Of a stretch of DNA of 42,371 bases, positions 27,958 through 37,349 are shown one piece after another. The notes below the pieces were generated by a model. The model had not been told where the DNA came from, searched no databases, and saw nothing but the letters and a program-made list of their open reading frames with translations. Made by a program: the position numbers and the translations under genes. The stretch's first letter is position 1; every line of letters begins with the position of its first letter. This DNA is from Pseudomonas agronomica (GTDB lineage Bacteria > Pseudomonadota > Gammaproteobacteria > Pseudomonadales > Pseudomonadaceae), in the NCBI RefSeq assembly GCF_025917275.1, contig NZ_JAOSHO010000009.1, positions 1 to 42,371 on the forward strand. The letters run 5' to 3'.

Positions 27958-29478
27958 TCAGACATGCTCGCTGCTTTTCAGTCGCGCGGGACCATGCTCT
28001 GGCGCCAAATGGTCGGGCACCGCCACCACCGGTATCTCATTGCCATCGCAGTCGTGCAGCTTGCCGTCGCTGAAATAGTCGCCTTCGCGCAGCGCGGCCA
28101 GATCCTGATAACGCAAGACCCGCTCGGTGCCGGCGGCGAACACCGATTGTTGATCGGAATTGCCCGCGGTGAGGTGGTTGAAGGCCAGGTTCAGGACAAT
28201 CGCCATGATGGCCGAAGAGCTGATGCCTGAATGGAAAATCGTCGCGAACCAGCTTGGGAAATGATCGTAGAAGTTAGGCGCGGCGATGGGGATCATGCCG
28301 AAGCCGATGGACGTGGCGACGATGATCAGGTTGACGTTGTTGCGGTAATCGACCTTCGACAGCGTCCGAATACCGCTGGCCGCAACGGTACCGAACAGCA
28401 CGATACCGGCGCCGCCGAGCACGGACGTCGGCACGGCGGCGATCACCCGGCCCATGAACGGCAATAGCCCGAGCACCACCAGGAACACCCCGCCGGTGGC
28501 CACCACGAAACGACTCTTGATGCCGGTCACCGCCACCAGGCCGACGTTCTGGGCGAAGGCACTCTGGGTAAAGGAGCCGAAAATCGGTGCGATCATGCTC
28601 GACAGCATGTCGGCCCGCAAACCGTTGCCCAGCCGCCGGGAATCGACCTTGGTGTCGATGATCTCGCCCACCGCCAGGATGTCGGCCGAGGTCTCCACCA
28701 GCGTCACCATGATGACGATGCACATCGACAGGATCGCGGCGATATGAAAGGTCGGCATGCCAAAGTGGAACGGCGTCGGGAACCCGAACATGGGGCCTTC
28801 GCTGACCGATGAAAAATCGGCCATGCCGAGGAACACCGCGATGACCGTACCGATGACCATCGCCAGCAGGATCGACAGCCGGGAAATGGTCGCGCTGCCC
28901 ATTTTGCTCAACAGCAACACCAGTACCAGTGTCACGGCGGCCAAACCAATGTTGGCCATGCTGCCGAAATCGGGGGCATGGCTGTTGCCGCCCATCGCCC
29001 AGCGCGCCGCCACTGGCATCAGTGTCAGGCCAATGGTGGTGATGACGATGCCGGTCACCAGCGGCGGGAAGAACCGAGTGATCCGCGAAAACACCGGGGT
29101 AATCAGCAGACCAATCAAGGATGCGGCAACTACAGCGCCCAGGATCGCCTGGAAGCCCCCTTCGCCACCGGTGCCGACAATCGCGACCATGGTCGCGACG
29201 CCGGAGAACGAAACGCCTTGCACAAGTGGTAACTGGCAGCCAAAGAACGGCAGCCCGAGGGTTTGCAGCAGGGTTGCCAGCCCTCCCGCGAACAATGACG
29301 CGGCGATCAGCAGGCCGATGTCAGCCGGCGACAACCCGGCCGCCTGGCCGATGATCAAGGGCACCGCGACGATGCCGCCGTACATGGTCAACACATGTTG
29401 CAGGCCGTAAGCCATATTCGCGCCGACGCCGAGATTTTCGTCCTCGGGCCGTGGGAGTGAAACATGGGGCGTTTTCAT
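27958..29478 (-). CDS. NCS2 family purine permease (xanthine/urate type)
   Basis: 506 residues, about fourteen membrane segments. Nucleobase-ascorbate transporter motifs: YGLQHVLTMYGG (TM1 QH), LVETSADILAVGE (TM8 Glu) and QNVGLVAVTGI (the Q-N-x-G-x-x-x-x-T-G signature of TM10). These fit the xanthine/uric acid permeases rather than UraA. The hydrophilic C-terminal tail after residue 445 is unusually long and ends LKSSEHV. A palindromic operator candidate sits 68 bp upstream of the start. No purine catabolic genes are nearby, so the exact substrate is inferred from motifs. Confidence 0.87.
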   Translation of the reverse strand: MKTPHVSLPRPEDENLGVGANMAYGLQHVLTMYGGIVAVPLIIGQAAGLSPADIGLLIAASLFAGGLATLLQTLGLPFFGCQLPLVQGVSFSGVATMVAIVGTGGEGGFQAILGAVVAASLIGLLITPVFSRITRFFPPLVTGIVITTIGLTLMPVAARWAMGGNSHAPDFGSMANIGLAAVTLVLVLLLSKMGSATISRLSILLAMVIGTVIAVFLGMADFSSVSEGPMFGFPTPFHFGMPTFHIAAILSMCIVIMVTLVETSADILAVGEIIDTKVDSRRLGNGLRADMLSSMIAPIFGSFTQSAFAQNVGLVAVTGIKSRFVVATGGVFLVVLGLLPFMGRVIAAVPTSVLGGAGIVLFGTVAASGIRTLSKVDYRNNVNLIIVATSIGFGMIPIAAPNFYDHFPSWFATIFHSGISSSAIMAIVLNLAFNHLTAGNSDQQSVFAAGTERVLRYQDLAALREGDYFSDGKLHDCDGNEIPVVAVPDHLAPEHGPARLKSSEHV

Positions 29479-29545
29479 GGTTCGGGGGTTCCCTGTTTTT
29501 TGTTATGCGCACACTGTATTCAAAACTCAGAACAAATGTCCATAG

Positions 29546-29559
29546 AGTTGTATACAACT
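29546..29559. promoter_or_regulatory. Palindromic operator candidate (GntR-type)
   Basis: Perfect 14-bp palindrome AGTTGTATACAACT. Its TTGTATACAA core resembles operators of FadR/HutC-type GntR regulators. It lies between nat (ends 29617 side) and the start of the purine permease (29478), so it probably controls the permease. No GntR gene is in the window. Confidence 0.55.
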
Positions 29560-29616
29560 TGTTGCCAGCGGCGACATGGAACGGACTGCAAATCCCAAAC
29601 CAATAATGCTCAGAAC

Positions 29617-30438
29617 CTATATCAATAGCCTCTCCACGGCTGGACGCAGCAGCGCCCGTGGCGGTACTCGCAGCTCGAATTCATTTTCCAGCAGATCCAT
29701 CAGCTCATCAGCGTCGTTGATGGTGCGTCGTTCGCTTTCGTGCCCTATCCGGTGCACGGCATAGCTGTTGCCATTGAGCGTCTTGCGCAAACCGTCGCCA
29801 GTGCGGGCGACCATCAGCCGGCCCATGAACGGTGATTCAGGGTGGGAACAGACGTACCAATTGCCAACCGTGAAATCGATCTCTTCTTGCCGCTGCAAGT
29901 CGAACAGGTACATCGGGCGCCATTCATCGGCGACTTTTGCACGCAACAGGTAGCCGTCCTCGTTGACGTCGATTCGATACGGCTCATGAGGAGTCAGCTG
30001 AACCTGGCGGCTGTCCAACAGCAGCGGCGCAGTCGGCACCATGCCGCCAAACCCCACGTCGGTGATGTAGCGAACATCATCAATCGTCACCAGGCTCAAG
30101 CGATGGGTCCGTGCAGTCCAGGCACCTTCGGGGGCATTCATGACCACCCGTCCCGTGATCGCGCGGGCATTGAAGCCGAGCGCCTGCAACAGCGCAAAGA
30201 ACAGTTGGTTGAGTTCGTAGCAATAACCGCCGCGCCCCTGTTCGAAAACCTTCCGCTCCACCGACTCCAGGTCGATCGGCACGGGTTCGCGCAGCAGTGT
30301 CGAAAGCGTCTCAAAGGGGAACTCGGCGGTGTGGCGCCATTGAAGCTGGCGCAGCGTTTCAAGGGTGGGTGGCGGTGCCGAGTCGAAGCCCAGGCGTCGC
30401 AGATAACGACCGGTATCGCTCAATCGAGGTTGGCTCAT
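29617..30438 (-). CDS. nat: Arylamine N-acetyltransferase
   Basis: Transfers acetyl from acetyl-CoA to arylamines or hydrazines; cytoplasmic, 273 residues. The Cys-His-Asp triad is intact: C73 in RGGYCYELN, H112 in TARTHRLSLV and D127 in YITDVGFGG. FPFETLS near 41 is also conserved. AAGGA lies seven to nine bases before the ATG. Single gene upstream of the permease on the same strand. Confidence 0.93.
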   Translation of the reverse strand: MSQPRLSDTGRYLRRLGFDSAPPPTLETLRQLQWRHTAEFPFETLSTLLREPVPIDLESVERKVFEQGRGGYCYELNQLFFALLQALGFNARAITGRVVMNAPEGAWTARTHRLSLVTIDDVRYITDVGFGGMVPTAPLLLDSRQVQLTPHEPYRIDVNEDGYLLRAKVADEWRPMYLFDLQRQEEIDFTVGNWYVCSHPESPFMGRLMVARTGDGLRKTLNGNSYAVHRIGHESERRTINDADELMDLLENEFELRVPPRALLRPAVERLLI

Positions 30439-30554
30439 GGGGGGTGTCCTTTCCTGTCGGATGCAGGGCTTTCAATAAGCGCCCTGCGATCGGGCAGGTA
30501 TAAGGCATTTCCCTTCCATGGACAATCTGCACGGTGGCATGCCCCTTTGGGCCT

Positions 30555-31349
30555 TCAGCGCCGCTTGCGCGAAGACAACCGGATCCAGGTCGGGGCATGG
30601 TCGCTGGGATGTGGCTGGTTTCTCACCCAGGCGTCCACGCCCGCCTCGCTCAGGTAGGCGCTGGCCAGCGGGTTGAGCAACAGGTGGTCGATGCGCAGCC
30701 CGGAATTCTTCTGCCAGTGCTGACGGAAATAATCCCAGAAGGTGTAGATGCGCTCCTCCGGGTAGAGGTGGCGCAACGCGTCTGTCCAGCCCTGGTCCAG
30801 CAATCGCTGATAGCATTCGCGGCTTTCGGGCTGCAGCAGCGCATCCTTCAGCCAGGAGCGCGGGTTGTAGATGTCCATGTCAGTGGGCACCACGTTGTAA
30901 TCGCCCGCCAGCACCACGGGATGATCACTCGCCTGCAGCCCCTGGGCATAATCGATCAGCCGCTCGAACCAGGCCAGTTTGTATTCGAACTTCGGGCCAG
31001 GCTGTGGATTGCCGTTGGGCAGATAAAGACACCCCACCAGGACGCCATGCACCGCGGCTTCAAGATAACGGCTGTGGCTGTCATCGTCGCCACCTGGCAG
31101 ACCGCGCCGGCTTTCCAGCGGCTGCGCGTCGCGGGCCAGGATGGCGACGCCATTCCACGAGGCCTGGCCATGCCAGATCGACCCATACCCTACCGACTCC
31201 AGCTCCGCCGCCGGAAAGTCCTTGTCCGCCGCCTTGAGCTCCTGCAAACAGACGACGTCGGGTTTCTCCCGCTCCAGCCATTCCAGCAGATTGGGTAGCC
31301 GGGCCCGGATGCCGTTGATATTGAAGGTCGCGATCCGCAGGTTTTTCAT
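30555..31349 (-). CDS. xthA: Exodeoxyribonuclease III (AP endonuclease family)
   Basis: Repairs abasic sites and damaged 3' ends; 264 residues. Exo-endo-phosphatase signatures: FNINGIRARL with N10, metal-binding E37 in CLQELK, D150 and N152 in LAGDYNVVP, and the C-terminal D250-H251 in HPSDHAP. It lacks signal sequences. I start at ATG 31349, the family start; the frame opens 72 codons upstream across the end of the next gene, which I reject. The ribosome-binding site is weak. Pseudomonas carry more than one Xth/Exo III paralogue, so the symbol is by family. Confidence 0.9.
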   Translation of the reverse strand: MKNLRIATFNINGIRARLPNLLEWLEREKPDVVCLQELKAADKDFPAAELESVGYGSIWHGQASWNGVAILARDAQPLESRRGLPGGDDDSHSRYLEAAVHGVLVGCLYLPNGNPQPGPKFEYKLAWFERLIDYAQGLQASDHPVVLAGDYNVVPTDMDIYNPRSWLKDALLQPESRECYQRLLDQGWTDALRHLYPEERIYTFWDYFRQHWQKNSGLRIDHLLLNPLASAYLSEAGVDAWVRNQPHPSDHAPTWIRLSSRKRR

Positions 31350-31419
31350 GGGCCATGAACTCGATTTACCAAGACACTTACTGTGACCGGCGGCAAGCTG
31401 CGCAGGTTGCAACAAATAC

Positions 31420-33996
31420 TCAGGAACCGGTTCGCGGCAACGATCGACCGCTTTCGAGCAGGTCTGCAAACGCCTGCTTGTCGATGGGCCGACTGAGGAA
31501 ATAGCCTTGCACTTCGTGACATTGATCGGTGCCCAACGAACCCAGTTGGGCCAGGGTTTCCACACCTTCTGCGGTCACGGTCAGGCCCATCGCCTTGCCC
31601 AGGTTGATGATCGCCTGGACCACGGCACGGTCATTGCTGCTGTTGCTCATCGAGGCGATGAAGCGCTTGTCGATCTTGATGCCATCGAACGGGTAGGTGC
31701 GCAAATAACCGAGGGACGAATACCCGGTGCCGAAATCATCCATGTTCAAGCGCACGCCCAGTTCCTTGAGCGCGTTCATGACCTGCAGCGCGCCGTCCAC
31801 ATCGTTCAGCATCACGTTCTCGGTGATTTCCAGTTCCAGGCGACTCGCCGGGAAATGGGTTTCGACCAATACCTGGCGCACGTCCTCCACGACATCGCTG
31901 CGCTCGAACTGGGCCGGCGACAGGTTGACCGAAACCATCAGCGCGCCCGGCCAGGTCAGCGCGGTTTCGCAGGCTTCACGCAACACCCAGCGCGAAAGCG
32001 GAACGATCAGCTCGGTTTGCTCGGCCAATGGAATAAAGGCATCGGGGCCCAGTAGGCCTTGGGTTGGGTGCTGCCAGCGGACCAATGCTTCGACAGCGAC
32101 GATCTCTTTCCCATCGACGGTGTACCGTGGTTGGAAATGCAGGACGAATTCGTTTTTTTTCACCGCTTGGCGCAGGTCGCTTTCCAGCTGACGACGATGC
32201 TGAATCTGATCGTTCATGTGCGAAGCAAAATAGCACCAGGTCTTCTTACCCTCGGATTTGGCCTGGTAGAGGGCGATGTCGGCGCAGCGGATCAGCTCGC
32301 CCGGCACGTAGCCTTGGCGGCGGCTGACGGCGATGCCGATACTGGCACCGATGTGCAGCGAGTGGGTCTCGTAGTGGATCGGCTGTTGCAGGCTTTCGAT
32401 CAGCCGCGCGCAGAACCGGTCGATTTCGGTGATGTGCTCCATCCCGCTGAGCACGACCACGAACTCATCACCGCCCAGGCGCGCCACCAGGTCGTGCTCG
32501 CGGGTGCAGTCGCGCAACCGCTGGGCCACTTCCAGCAAAACCGCATCGCCGGCTGGATGGCCGAGCGAGTCGTTGATCGGCTTGAAATTGTCCAGGTCCA
32601 CCATCAGCAGCGCCAACGGCGCGGAATGCTCCTTGGCCACCAGGGCATCATCCAGATGACGCGCCAATTTGTTGCGGTTCGGCAGGCCAGTCAGCGCATC
32701 GTGCATCGAGAGGTGCTGGACCTGGGCATGGGCCGCCACCTCGTCGGTGATATCGCTGGCGGTGCCGCGATACCCGGTTACGGTGGCCTTGTCATGGATG
32801 GGCCGCGCCGACACTCGACAGAACCGCAGTTGCCCGGAATGGTCACGGTAAGAGCAACGCAAGTTGCTGGCGGTCTGCTCTTCGTCCAGTTTGCTTAGCC
32901 ACAACGCAATCGGCGTGGTGTCGCAGTACAAGAGCTGCTCGATATCCTGCCCCAGCCATTGCTGGTCGGAGAAACCGGTGACCGTGTTGAAGCGCCCCGA
33001 CAGGTAGGTAATGTGCCGATGGCTGTCGATTTCCCAGATCCAGTCGGACGCGGCCTCGGCCACGGCGCGAAAGCGTTCTTCGCTGGCCTCCAGGGCGTGT
33101 TTCGACTTTGCGAGGCTGTCATACCCGGCATCCACCTGGCGAGCCGTGCGCATGGCATATCGAAAAAAGTAGGCGGTGAGCAACGCCAGGATCAATAACG
33201 CCCCGCCCAACGGCGGCAGCAGGGACCAGAGCAGTTGCTGGCCCGGCCGCTCCAGCCGCGAGACCAAGCTGTAGCCAGTGCTGTCCAGCGGCACGGCGGG
33301 CTGGCCGGAAGCCAACGCCGAATCCTTCACCAGGTTCAAGTCGGTGAGACCGTAGCCCTTGCCCATCTTGCGCAGCTTGACCGGCGTTAACTGGTCGACG
33401 AACAGCAACACCGACGTTCCTCGTCGATCGACCTGGGGGCGTTCGTCGTTGGGTGTAATCGCCGACGCCGTGACAATGGCCGGCCAGCCGTCGAACAGCG
33501 TGTAGCGGATCAACGGCATCGTCAGGTCGGCCTGTGCCTGTAGCTGATCCACCAGGTCCGCCAATGGCATGTCGAGATACGCCGTTGCCTCGACCTGGAT
33601 ATTCTGTCCGCGCACCACCGCATATTTGGTGCGCTCGCGATCAATCACGAACACACCGTCATACTCATCGTTGGTGAACAGGGTCTTGCCCATGTTCTGT
33701 TCGCCGTACGCCCACTGCACGTCGACTTCGCCATTGAGGTGCTTATACGCCGTGGTCCAGAACGCGTAACTGGTGATGTAGTTTCTCGACGCCGTGATTC
33801 GATTATCGAGGGCGCGCTCGATATAGAAATGCGTCTTGCGCACGTCCTCCGCGTCCAGCTTCTGCGCGATGTTGAACAGCACGGCGATGGCCACCAGGAC
33901 ACCCGCGACAAACAACACGCCAAGGCCCGCGACCAGGCGTAGCGTAATCGGCGCGTGTCGGGTGACGTCAGAAGGGGTATCGGCAGTGGTATCCAT
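31420..33996 (-). CDS. CHASE4-PAS-GGDEF-EAL c-di-GMP protein
   Basis: 858-residue inner-membrane sensor. Order: TM1 (about 18-43), periplasmic CHASE4-like domain (about 45-250), TM2 (about 258-280), PAS (about 302-420), GGDEF (about 430-590) and EAL (about 600-848). The cyclase site GGDEF (508-512) and the product-inhibition site R499-E-H-D502, five residues before it, are intact. The phosphodiesterase site is also complete: EAL 636-638, N691, E723, DDFGTG 753-758, K777, E810 and Q830. It may both make and break c-di-GMP; which prevails cannot be told from sequence. ATG 33996 preferred over a frame 39 codons longer. It follows the Cache-GGDEF gene on the same strand after 202 bp. Confidence 0.93.
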   Translation of the reverse strand: MDTTADTPSDVTRHAPITLRLVAGLGVLFVAGVLVAIAVLFNIAQKLDAEDVRKTHFYIERALDNRITASRNYITSYAFWTTAYKHLNGEVDVQWAYGEQNMGKTLFTNDEYDGVFVIDRERTKYAVVRGQNIQVEATAYLDMPLADLVDQLQAQADLTMPLIRYTLFDGWPAIVTASAITPNDERPQVDRRGTSVLLFVDQLTPVKLRKMGKGYGLTDLNLVKDSALASGQPAVPLDSTGYSLVSRLERPGQQLLWSLLPPLGGALLILALLTAYFFRYAMRTARQVDAGYDSLAKSKHALEASEERFRAVAEAASDWIWEIDSHRHITYLSGRFNTVTGFSDQQWLGQDIEQLLYCDTTPIALWLSKLDEEQTASNLRCSYRDHSGQLRFCRVSARPIHDKATVTGYRGTASDITDEVAAHAQVQHLSMHDALTGLPNRNKLARHLDDALVAKEHSAPLALLMVDLDNFKPINDSLGHPAGDAVLLEVAQRLRDCTREHDLVARLGGDEFVVVLSGMEHITEIDRFCARLIESLQQPIHYETHSLHIGASIGIAVSRRQGYVPGELIRCADIALYQAKSEGKKTWCYFASHMNDQIQHRRQLESDLRQAVKKNEFVLHFQPRYTVDGKEIVAVEALVRWQHPTQGLLGPDAFIPLAEQTELIVPLSRWVLREACETALTWPGALMVSVNLSPAQFERSDVVEDVRQVLVETHFPASRLELEITENVMLNDVDGALQVMNALKELGVRLNMDDFGTGYSSLGYLRTYPFDGIKIDKRFIASMSNSSNDRAVVQAIINLGKAMGLTVTAEGVETLAQLGSLGTDQCHEVQGYFLSRPIDKQAFADLLESGRSLPRTGS

Positions 33997-34198
33997 CGAC
34001 CTGTTCCTGTCCTTTCGGCGCTGGCTTCGCCGTGCAAGCTTCACAGCATGAACCGCAATCGACCCTTGGTTTTTTACACTTAGCCGCCAATCCGCCTCAA
34101 TTGACGAGACCACAGAATTTGCCGAAAGGGCCTACGCGACATGTGTAGGAAGTGTTGTGCAATGGACCGCTGTCCATGATCGATGATTCCAACCGATC

Positions 34199-35797
34199 TC
34201 AACGATCAGAGCGCTCCAACGCGCAGAGTCCATCTTCCATCGACAGCGCCGCGACGCGGTTGCGCCCCCCGTGCTTGGCTTGATAAAGCGCCGAGTCAGC
34301 TCGCTGGATGAAGACTTCGATACTATCCAGGCTGCTGGGCACGAAGGCATGGCAACCCAGGCTCACCGTCAGATAGCCGGTGGGAGAACCCGAATGGGTT
34401 ATGTTTTTATCGATGACACTGCGACGGATCTGCTCGGCCAATGCCATGGCCCCCGGCAGGTTGGTATCGGGCAGCAGGACCGCGAATTCTTCACCGCCAA
34501 AACGCACCGCCAGGTCCGCCTTGCGGTGACAGCAACTCTTGAGCACCTTCGCCACCTCCGCCAGGCAGTGGTCCCCGGCAACGTGCCCGTAGGTGTCGTT
34601 GTAGCGCTTGAAAAAATCGATGTCGAGCATGATCAGGCTCAACGGGCTGCGCTGACGGGCGCCTCGGCCAAATTCGACGTCCAGCGCCCGTTCGAACAGC
34701 CGTCGGTTCGCCAACCCGGTCAGGCTGTCGTGGGTGGCGATCAGTTCCAACGCCTCCTGAGCCTTGCGCAGGTCCGCCTCGATCCGCTCGCTGTTGCGCA
34801 CCTGACGCACGAATACCCAGCCGAACAAACAGATGCCCAACACCACCAAGGCAACGATGAGGCTGGATTGAAAAGCCGTGCCGTACCAACCCGCCAGGAT
34901 CGCCTCCTCGGACATCGCCGCGGTGACTACCAGCGGATAAGCCTGCAAATGCTGGTGCGCGTAAAGCCTGACAATGCCGTCGGGGGCGCTGCGAATGATC
35001 GCATCGCCGGCACCGGCGCTCGACGGTTCATGCTTATAGATGTGCTCCTCGGCCAACGGTTGGCCGATCAGGCTTTCGTCGAACGGCCGGCGCGCCAGCA
35101 GCGTACCGTCGGACAGCGCCAGGGCCATTTCGCCTTTGGCGTCGAGATTGAAACTCCTGAAGAAATGATCGAAATACGACATCTTGATGCCGGCCATTAG
35201 CACGCCCTGGAAATTGCCTTTGGCGTCATTCAATCGACGGGAAACCGGGATAATCCAATCACCGTTTTGTCGACTCCGGATCGCAGGGCTGACATGGGCG
35301 ATCAGCGAGGCATTCTGCTGGTGAAACTTGAAATAATCACGATCCGCGATCCCCGCGCCCCTGTGCAGGCTTGCAAAGGACGTGATGACCCACTGGCCGT
35401 TCTTGTCGAACAGGAACAGGCCGTGCAACTGCTCCAGCGATTGCACGCGCCGGGCGAAGGTCTGCTGCAGCCGCGGCCGTGTCGACGGGCCGAACCCGTC
35501 GTTCTGGATCCAGTCCGCCAGGCTGGCCAGCACCAGGTCGGCCTGTACGAACGTGTCCTGGGCCTGTTGGGCCATGGCCCGGGTGAGGTTGGCCGAGGCG
35601 ACACGCGCCGAGTCCAGGTCATGGCGACGGGACTGCTCCAATTGAAAATAGAGCAAAGCACAAAGGCACAGGCACACGGCTGCAATGAACGTCACCGCAG
35701 CCTTGAGCAACGGCAGGCGTTTCAAGGCGCCGCCGGGCGCATGGTTCGGATCATGGATGGGGATAGGCAAGCGAAAATCCTGGGGAGGGCAACACAT
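34199..35797 (-). CDS. Cache-GGDEF membrane diguanylate cyclase
   Basis: 532 residues: TM1 (about 32-52), periplasmic double-Cache-like sensor domain (about 60-300) including a GIADRDYF motif like those that bind small ligands, TM2 (about 309-332), and a C-terminal GGDEF domain (about 350-510). The active site reads GGEEF (434-438) with an intact I-site R425-K-A-D428, so it should synthesise c-di-GMP and be feedback-inhibited. I start at ATG 35797; a TTG at 35812 in frame is also possible and neither has a clear ribosome-binding site. Upstream neighbour of the GGDEF-EAL gene on the same strand. Confidence 0.9.
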   Translation of the reverse strand: MCCPPQDFRLPIPIHDPNHAPGGALKRLPLLKAAVTFIAAVCLCLCALLYFQLEQSRRHDLDSARVASANLTRAMAQQAQDTFVQADLVLASLADWIQNDGFGPSTRPRLQQTFARRVQSLEQLHGLFLFDKNGQWVITSFASLHRGAGIADRDYFKFHQQNASLIAHVSPAIRSRQNGDWIIPVSRRLNDAKGNFQGVLMAGIKMSYFDHFFRSFNLDAKGEMALALSDGTLLARRPFDESLIGQPLAEEHIYKHEPSSAGAGDAIIRSAPDGIVRLYAHQHLQAYPLVVTAAMSEEAILAGWYGTAFQSSLIVALVVLGICLFGWVFVRQVRNSERIEADLRKAQEALELIATHDSLTGLANRRLFERALDVEFGRGARQRSPLSLIMLDIDFFKRYNDTYGHVAGDHCLAEVAKVLKSCCHRKADLAVRFGGEEFAVLLPDTNLPGAMALAEQIRRSVIDKNITHSGSPTGYLTVSLGCHAFVPSSLDSIEVFIQRADSALYQAKHGGRNRVAALSMEDGLCALERSDR

Positions 35798-35880
35798 GAG
35801 CGAATCGCTCAAAAGCCCCCAATAATCGGGAGCTTAGCGTACCGCTTGGGGGGCGGCAATTTGCCTTTAGGAGGAAGTCG

Positions 35881-36003
35881 ATGGATGGCCGGGTGGATCC
35901 AAAAACCCTCGTGTCTTGTGGCCGATATGTCCTTCGAACACCCAGTCTATTGATACCTGGATGGCCCATCGCACGCCTGCCAACCGGGACGACAATAATT
36001 TGA
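35881..36003 (+). CDS. Candidate 40-residue small ORF
   Basis: In the 313-bp gap between the diguanylate cyclase and the MscS gene an ATG at 35881 is preceded by a perfect AGGAGG with six bases spacing. The product starts MDGRVDPKTLVSCGRYVLRT and ends in GTTII. No membrane segment or recognised family. An ORF on the opposite strand also spans this stretch, so coding is unproven; the ribosome-binding site is the main support. Confidence 0.35.
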   Translation: MDGRVDPKTLVSCGRYVLRTPSLLIPGWPIARLPTGTTII

Positions 36004-36018
36004 ACGGCACCCGCCTCA

Positions 36019-36039
36019 CATGAACTAACAAAGTTCATG
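36019..36039. repeat. Inverted repeat upstream of mscS
   Basis: CATGAACT-AACAA-AGTTCATG, a perfect 8-bp inverted repeat with 5-bp centre, 72 bp before the MscS-like ATG and just downstream of the 40-residue ORF. Could be a regulator site or a weak terminator for that ORF. Confidence 0.5.
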
Positions 36040-36110
36040 GCCCGGCCCGTGCCTTTGCACCGAATCGGCCAGGGCACAACCTGAACAGCAATGGCACAGG
36101 TGACCCGCCA

Positions 36111-37262
36111 ATGGATTCAAGCTCCCTCGAGATTTTTACCGACACCCAACTACTCGGCATCTCCATTGCCAACTGGTTATTGGCGTTCAGCGTGATGACG
36201 CTGAGTTTCATCGTCGCCAGGGCCGGTATCGGCTTCCTGTTGAAAAACGTGCGCGCCCGGGCGCAGAAGCCCGACGCCTACATCAGCCATATCGCCGTCG
36301 AGGTGCTGTCCAGCACCAGCAACACCTTGCTGTTGCTGGCCTCGATTCTCATAGGCATCGGTGTGCTGGATCTGCCGGAACGCTGGCTCGGACGGGTCAG
36401 CAGCCTCTGGTTCGTGGTCGCGGCCTTGCAGGTGGGCCTGTGGGCAAACCGGGCGATCGCCCTGGCGCTGATGCATTATTTTGCCCGGCACAGCCACACC
36501 GATATCCATCAGAAAAGTGCCCTGGCAACGTTGAGCCTCTGGGGCGCGAAAGTGTTCCTGTGGGCGGTGGTGCTGCTGGCCATGCTTTCCAACCTCGGCG
36601 TGAACATCACCGCCTTCATCGCCAGCCTCGGTGTCGGCGGCATCGCCGTTGCGCTCGCCGTACAGAACATCCTTGGCGACTTGTTCGCCTCGCTGTCGAT
36701 TGCCGTGGACAAACCGTTCGAAGTGGGTGACTTCATTGTCGTCGGCTCGCTGGCCGGTACCGTGGAGCATGTCGGCCTGAAGACCACACGCATCCGCAGC
36801 CTGGGCGGCGAGCAGATCGTCATGGCCAACGCCGGGATGATCAGCACCACCATCCAGAACTACAAACGGCTGCAGGAACGCCGCATCGTCTTTGAGTTCG
36901 CCCTGCCTCAGGAATGCTCGACCGAACAGCTTCGCCAAGTGCCTGCCATCGTCGAAAGGATCATCAAGGCCCAGGAAAAAACCCGTTTCGACCGCGCGCA
37001 CTTTCGCAGTTTCGGCGAAAGTACGCTGGAATTCGAAACGGTCTACATCGTCCTGGACCCCAGCTACAACGTCTACATGGACATCCAGCAAGCCATCAAC
37101 CTGGGGATGATGGACGAGTTCGCCAGGATCGGCGTGCGCTTCGCCATGCCGTCCCGGGCCGTGCATGTGGCTTCGTTGCCGGAGATGCCTGAGCAACTGA
37201 CCCAGGGCAACACCGTCAGAAAACCGCTGCGAGTTGATGCGTCATCCCGCGCCCAGCATTAA
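36111..37262 (+). CDS. MscS family mechanosensitive channel
   Basis: 383 residues. Four or five membrane helices: about 15-38, 65-85, 98-120, 140-160 and the pore-lining 165-190. The MscS signature GVGGIAVALAVQNILGDLFASLSIAVDKPFEVGDFI (about 177-212) covers the pore helix and start of the beta domain. The C-terminal cytosolic part (to 383) has the alpha/beta domain. Longer at the N-terminus than E. coli MscS (286), like YnaI/YbdG-type relatives. AGGTGA precedes the ATG. Expected role: release of solutes on hypo-osmotic shock. Confidence 0.9.
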   Translation: MDSSSLEIFTDTQLLGISIANWLLAFSVMTLSFIVARAGIGFLLKNVRARAQKPDAYISHIAVEVLSSTSNTLLLLASILIGIGVLDLPERWLGRVSSLWFVVAALQVGLWANRAIALALMHYFARHSHTDIHQKSALATLSLWGAKVFLWAVVLLAMLSNLGVNITAFIASLGVGGIAVALAVQNILGDLFASLSIAVDKPFEVGDFIVVGSLAGTVEHVGLKTTRIRSLGGEQIVMANAGMISTTIQNYKRLQERRIVFEFALPQECSTEQLRQVPAIVERIIKAQEKTRFDRAHFRSFGESTLEFETVYIVLDPSYNVYMDIQQAINLGMMDEFARIGVRFAMPSRAVHVASLPEMPEQLTQGNTVRKPLRVDASSRAQH

Positions 37263-37349
37263 CTTGCAAGTTCGCTTCCATGACCCAGCGCAACTGACCA
37301 CCCCGCCCCTTCAGCTAAGCTCAACCCATCACCACGACAGGGAATAGAC

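Noticed and set aside
35751..36077. 108-codon frame on minus upstream of the diguanylate cyclase
   Set aside because: It overlaps the start of the cyclase gene, has no ribosome-binding site and no domain; the plus-strand 40-residue ORF is better supported though itself unproven.
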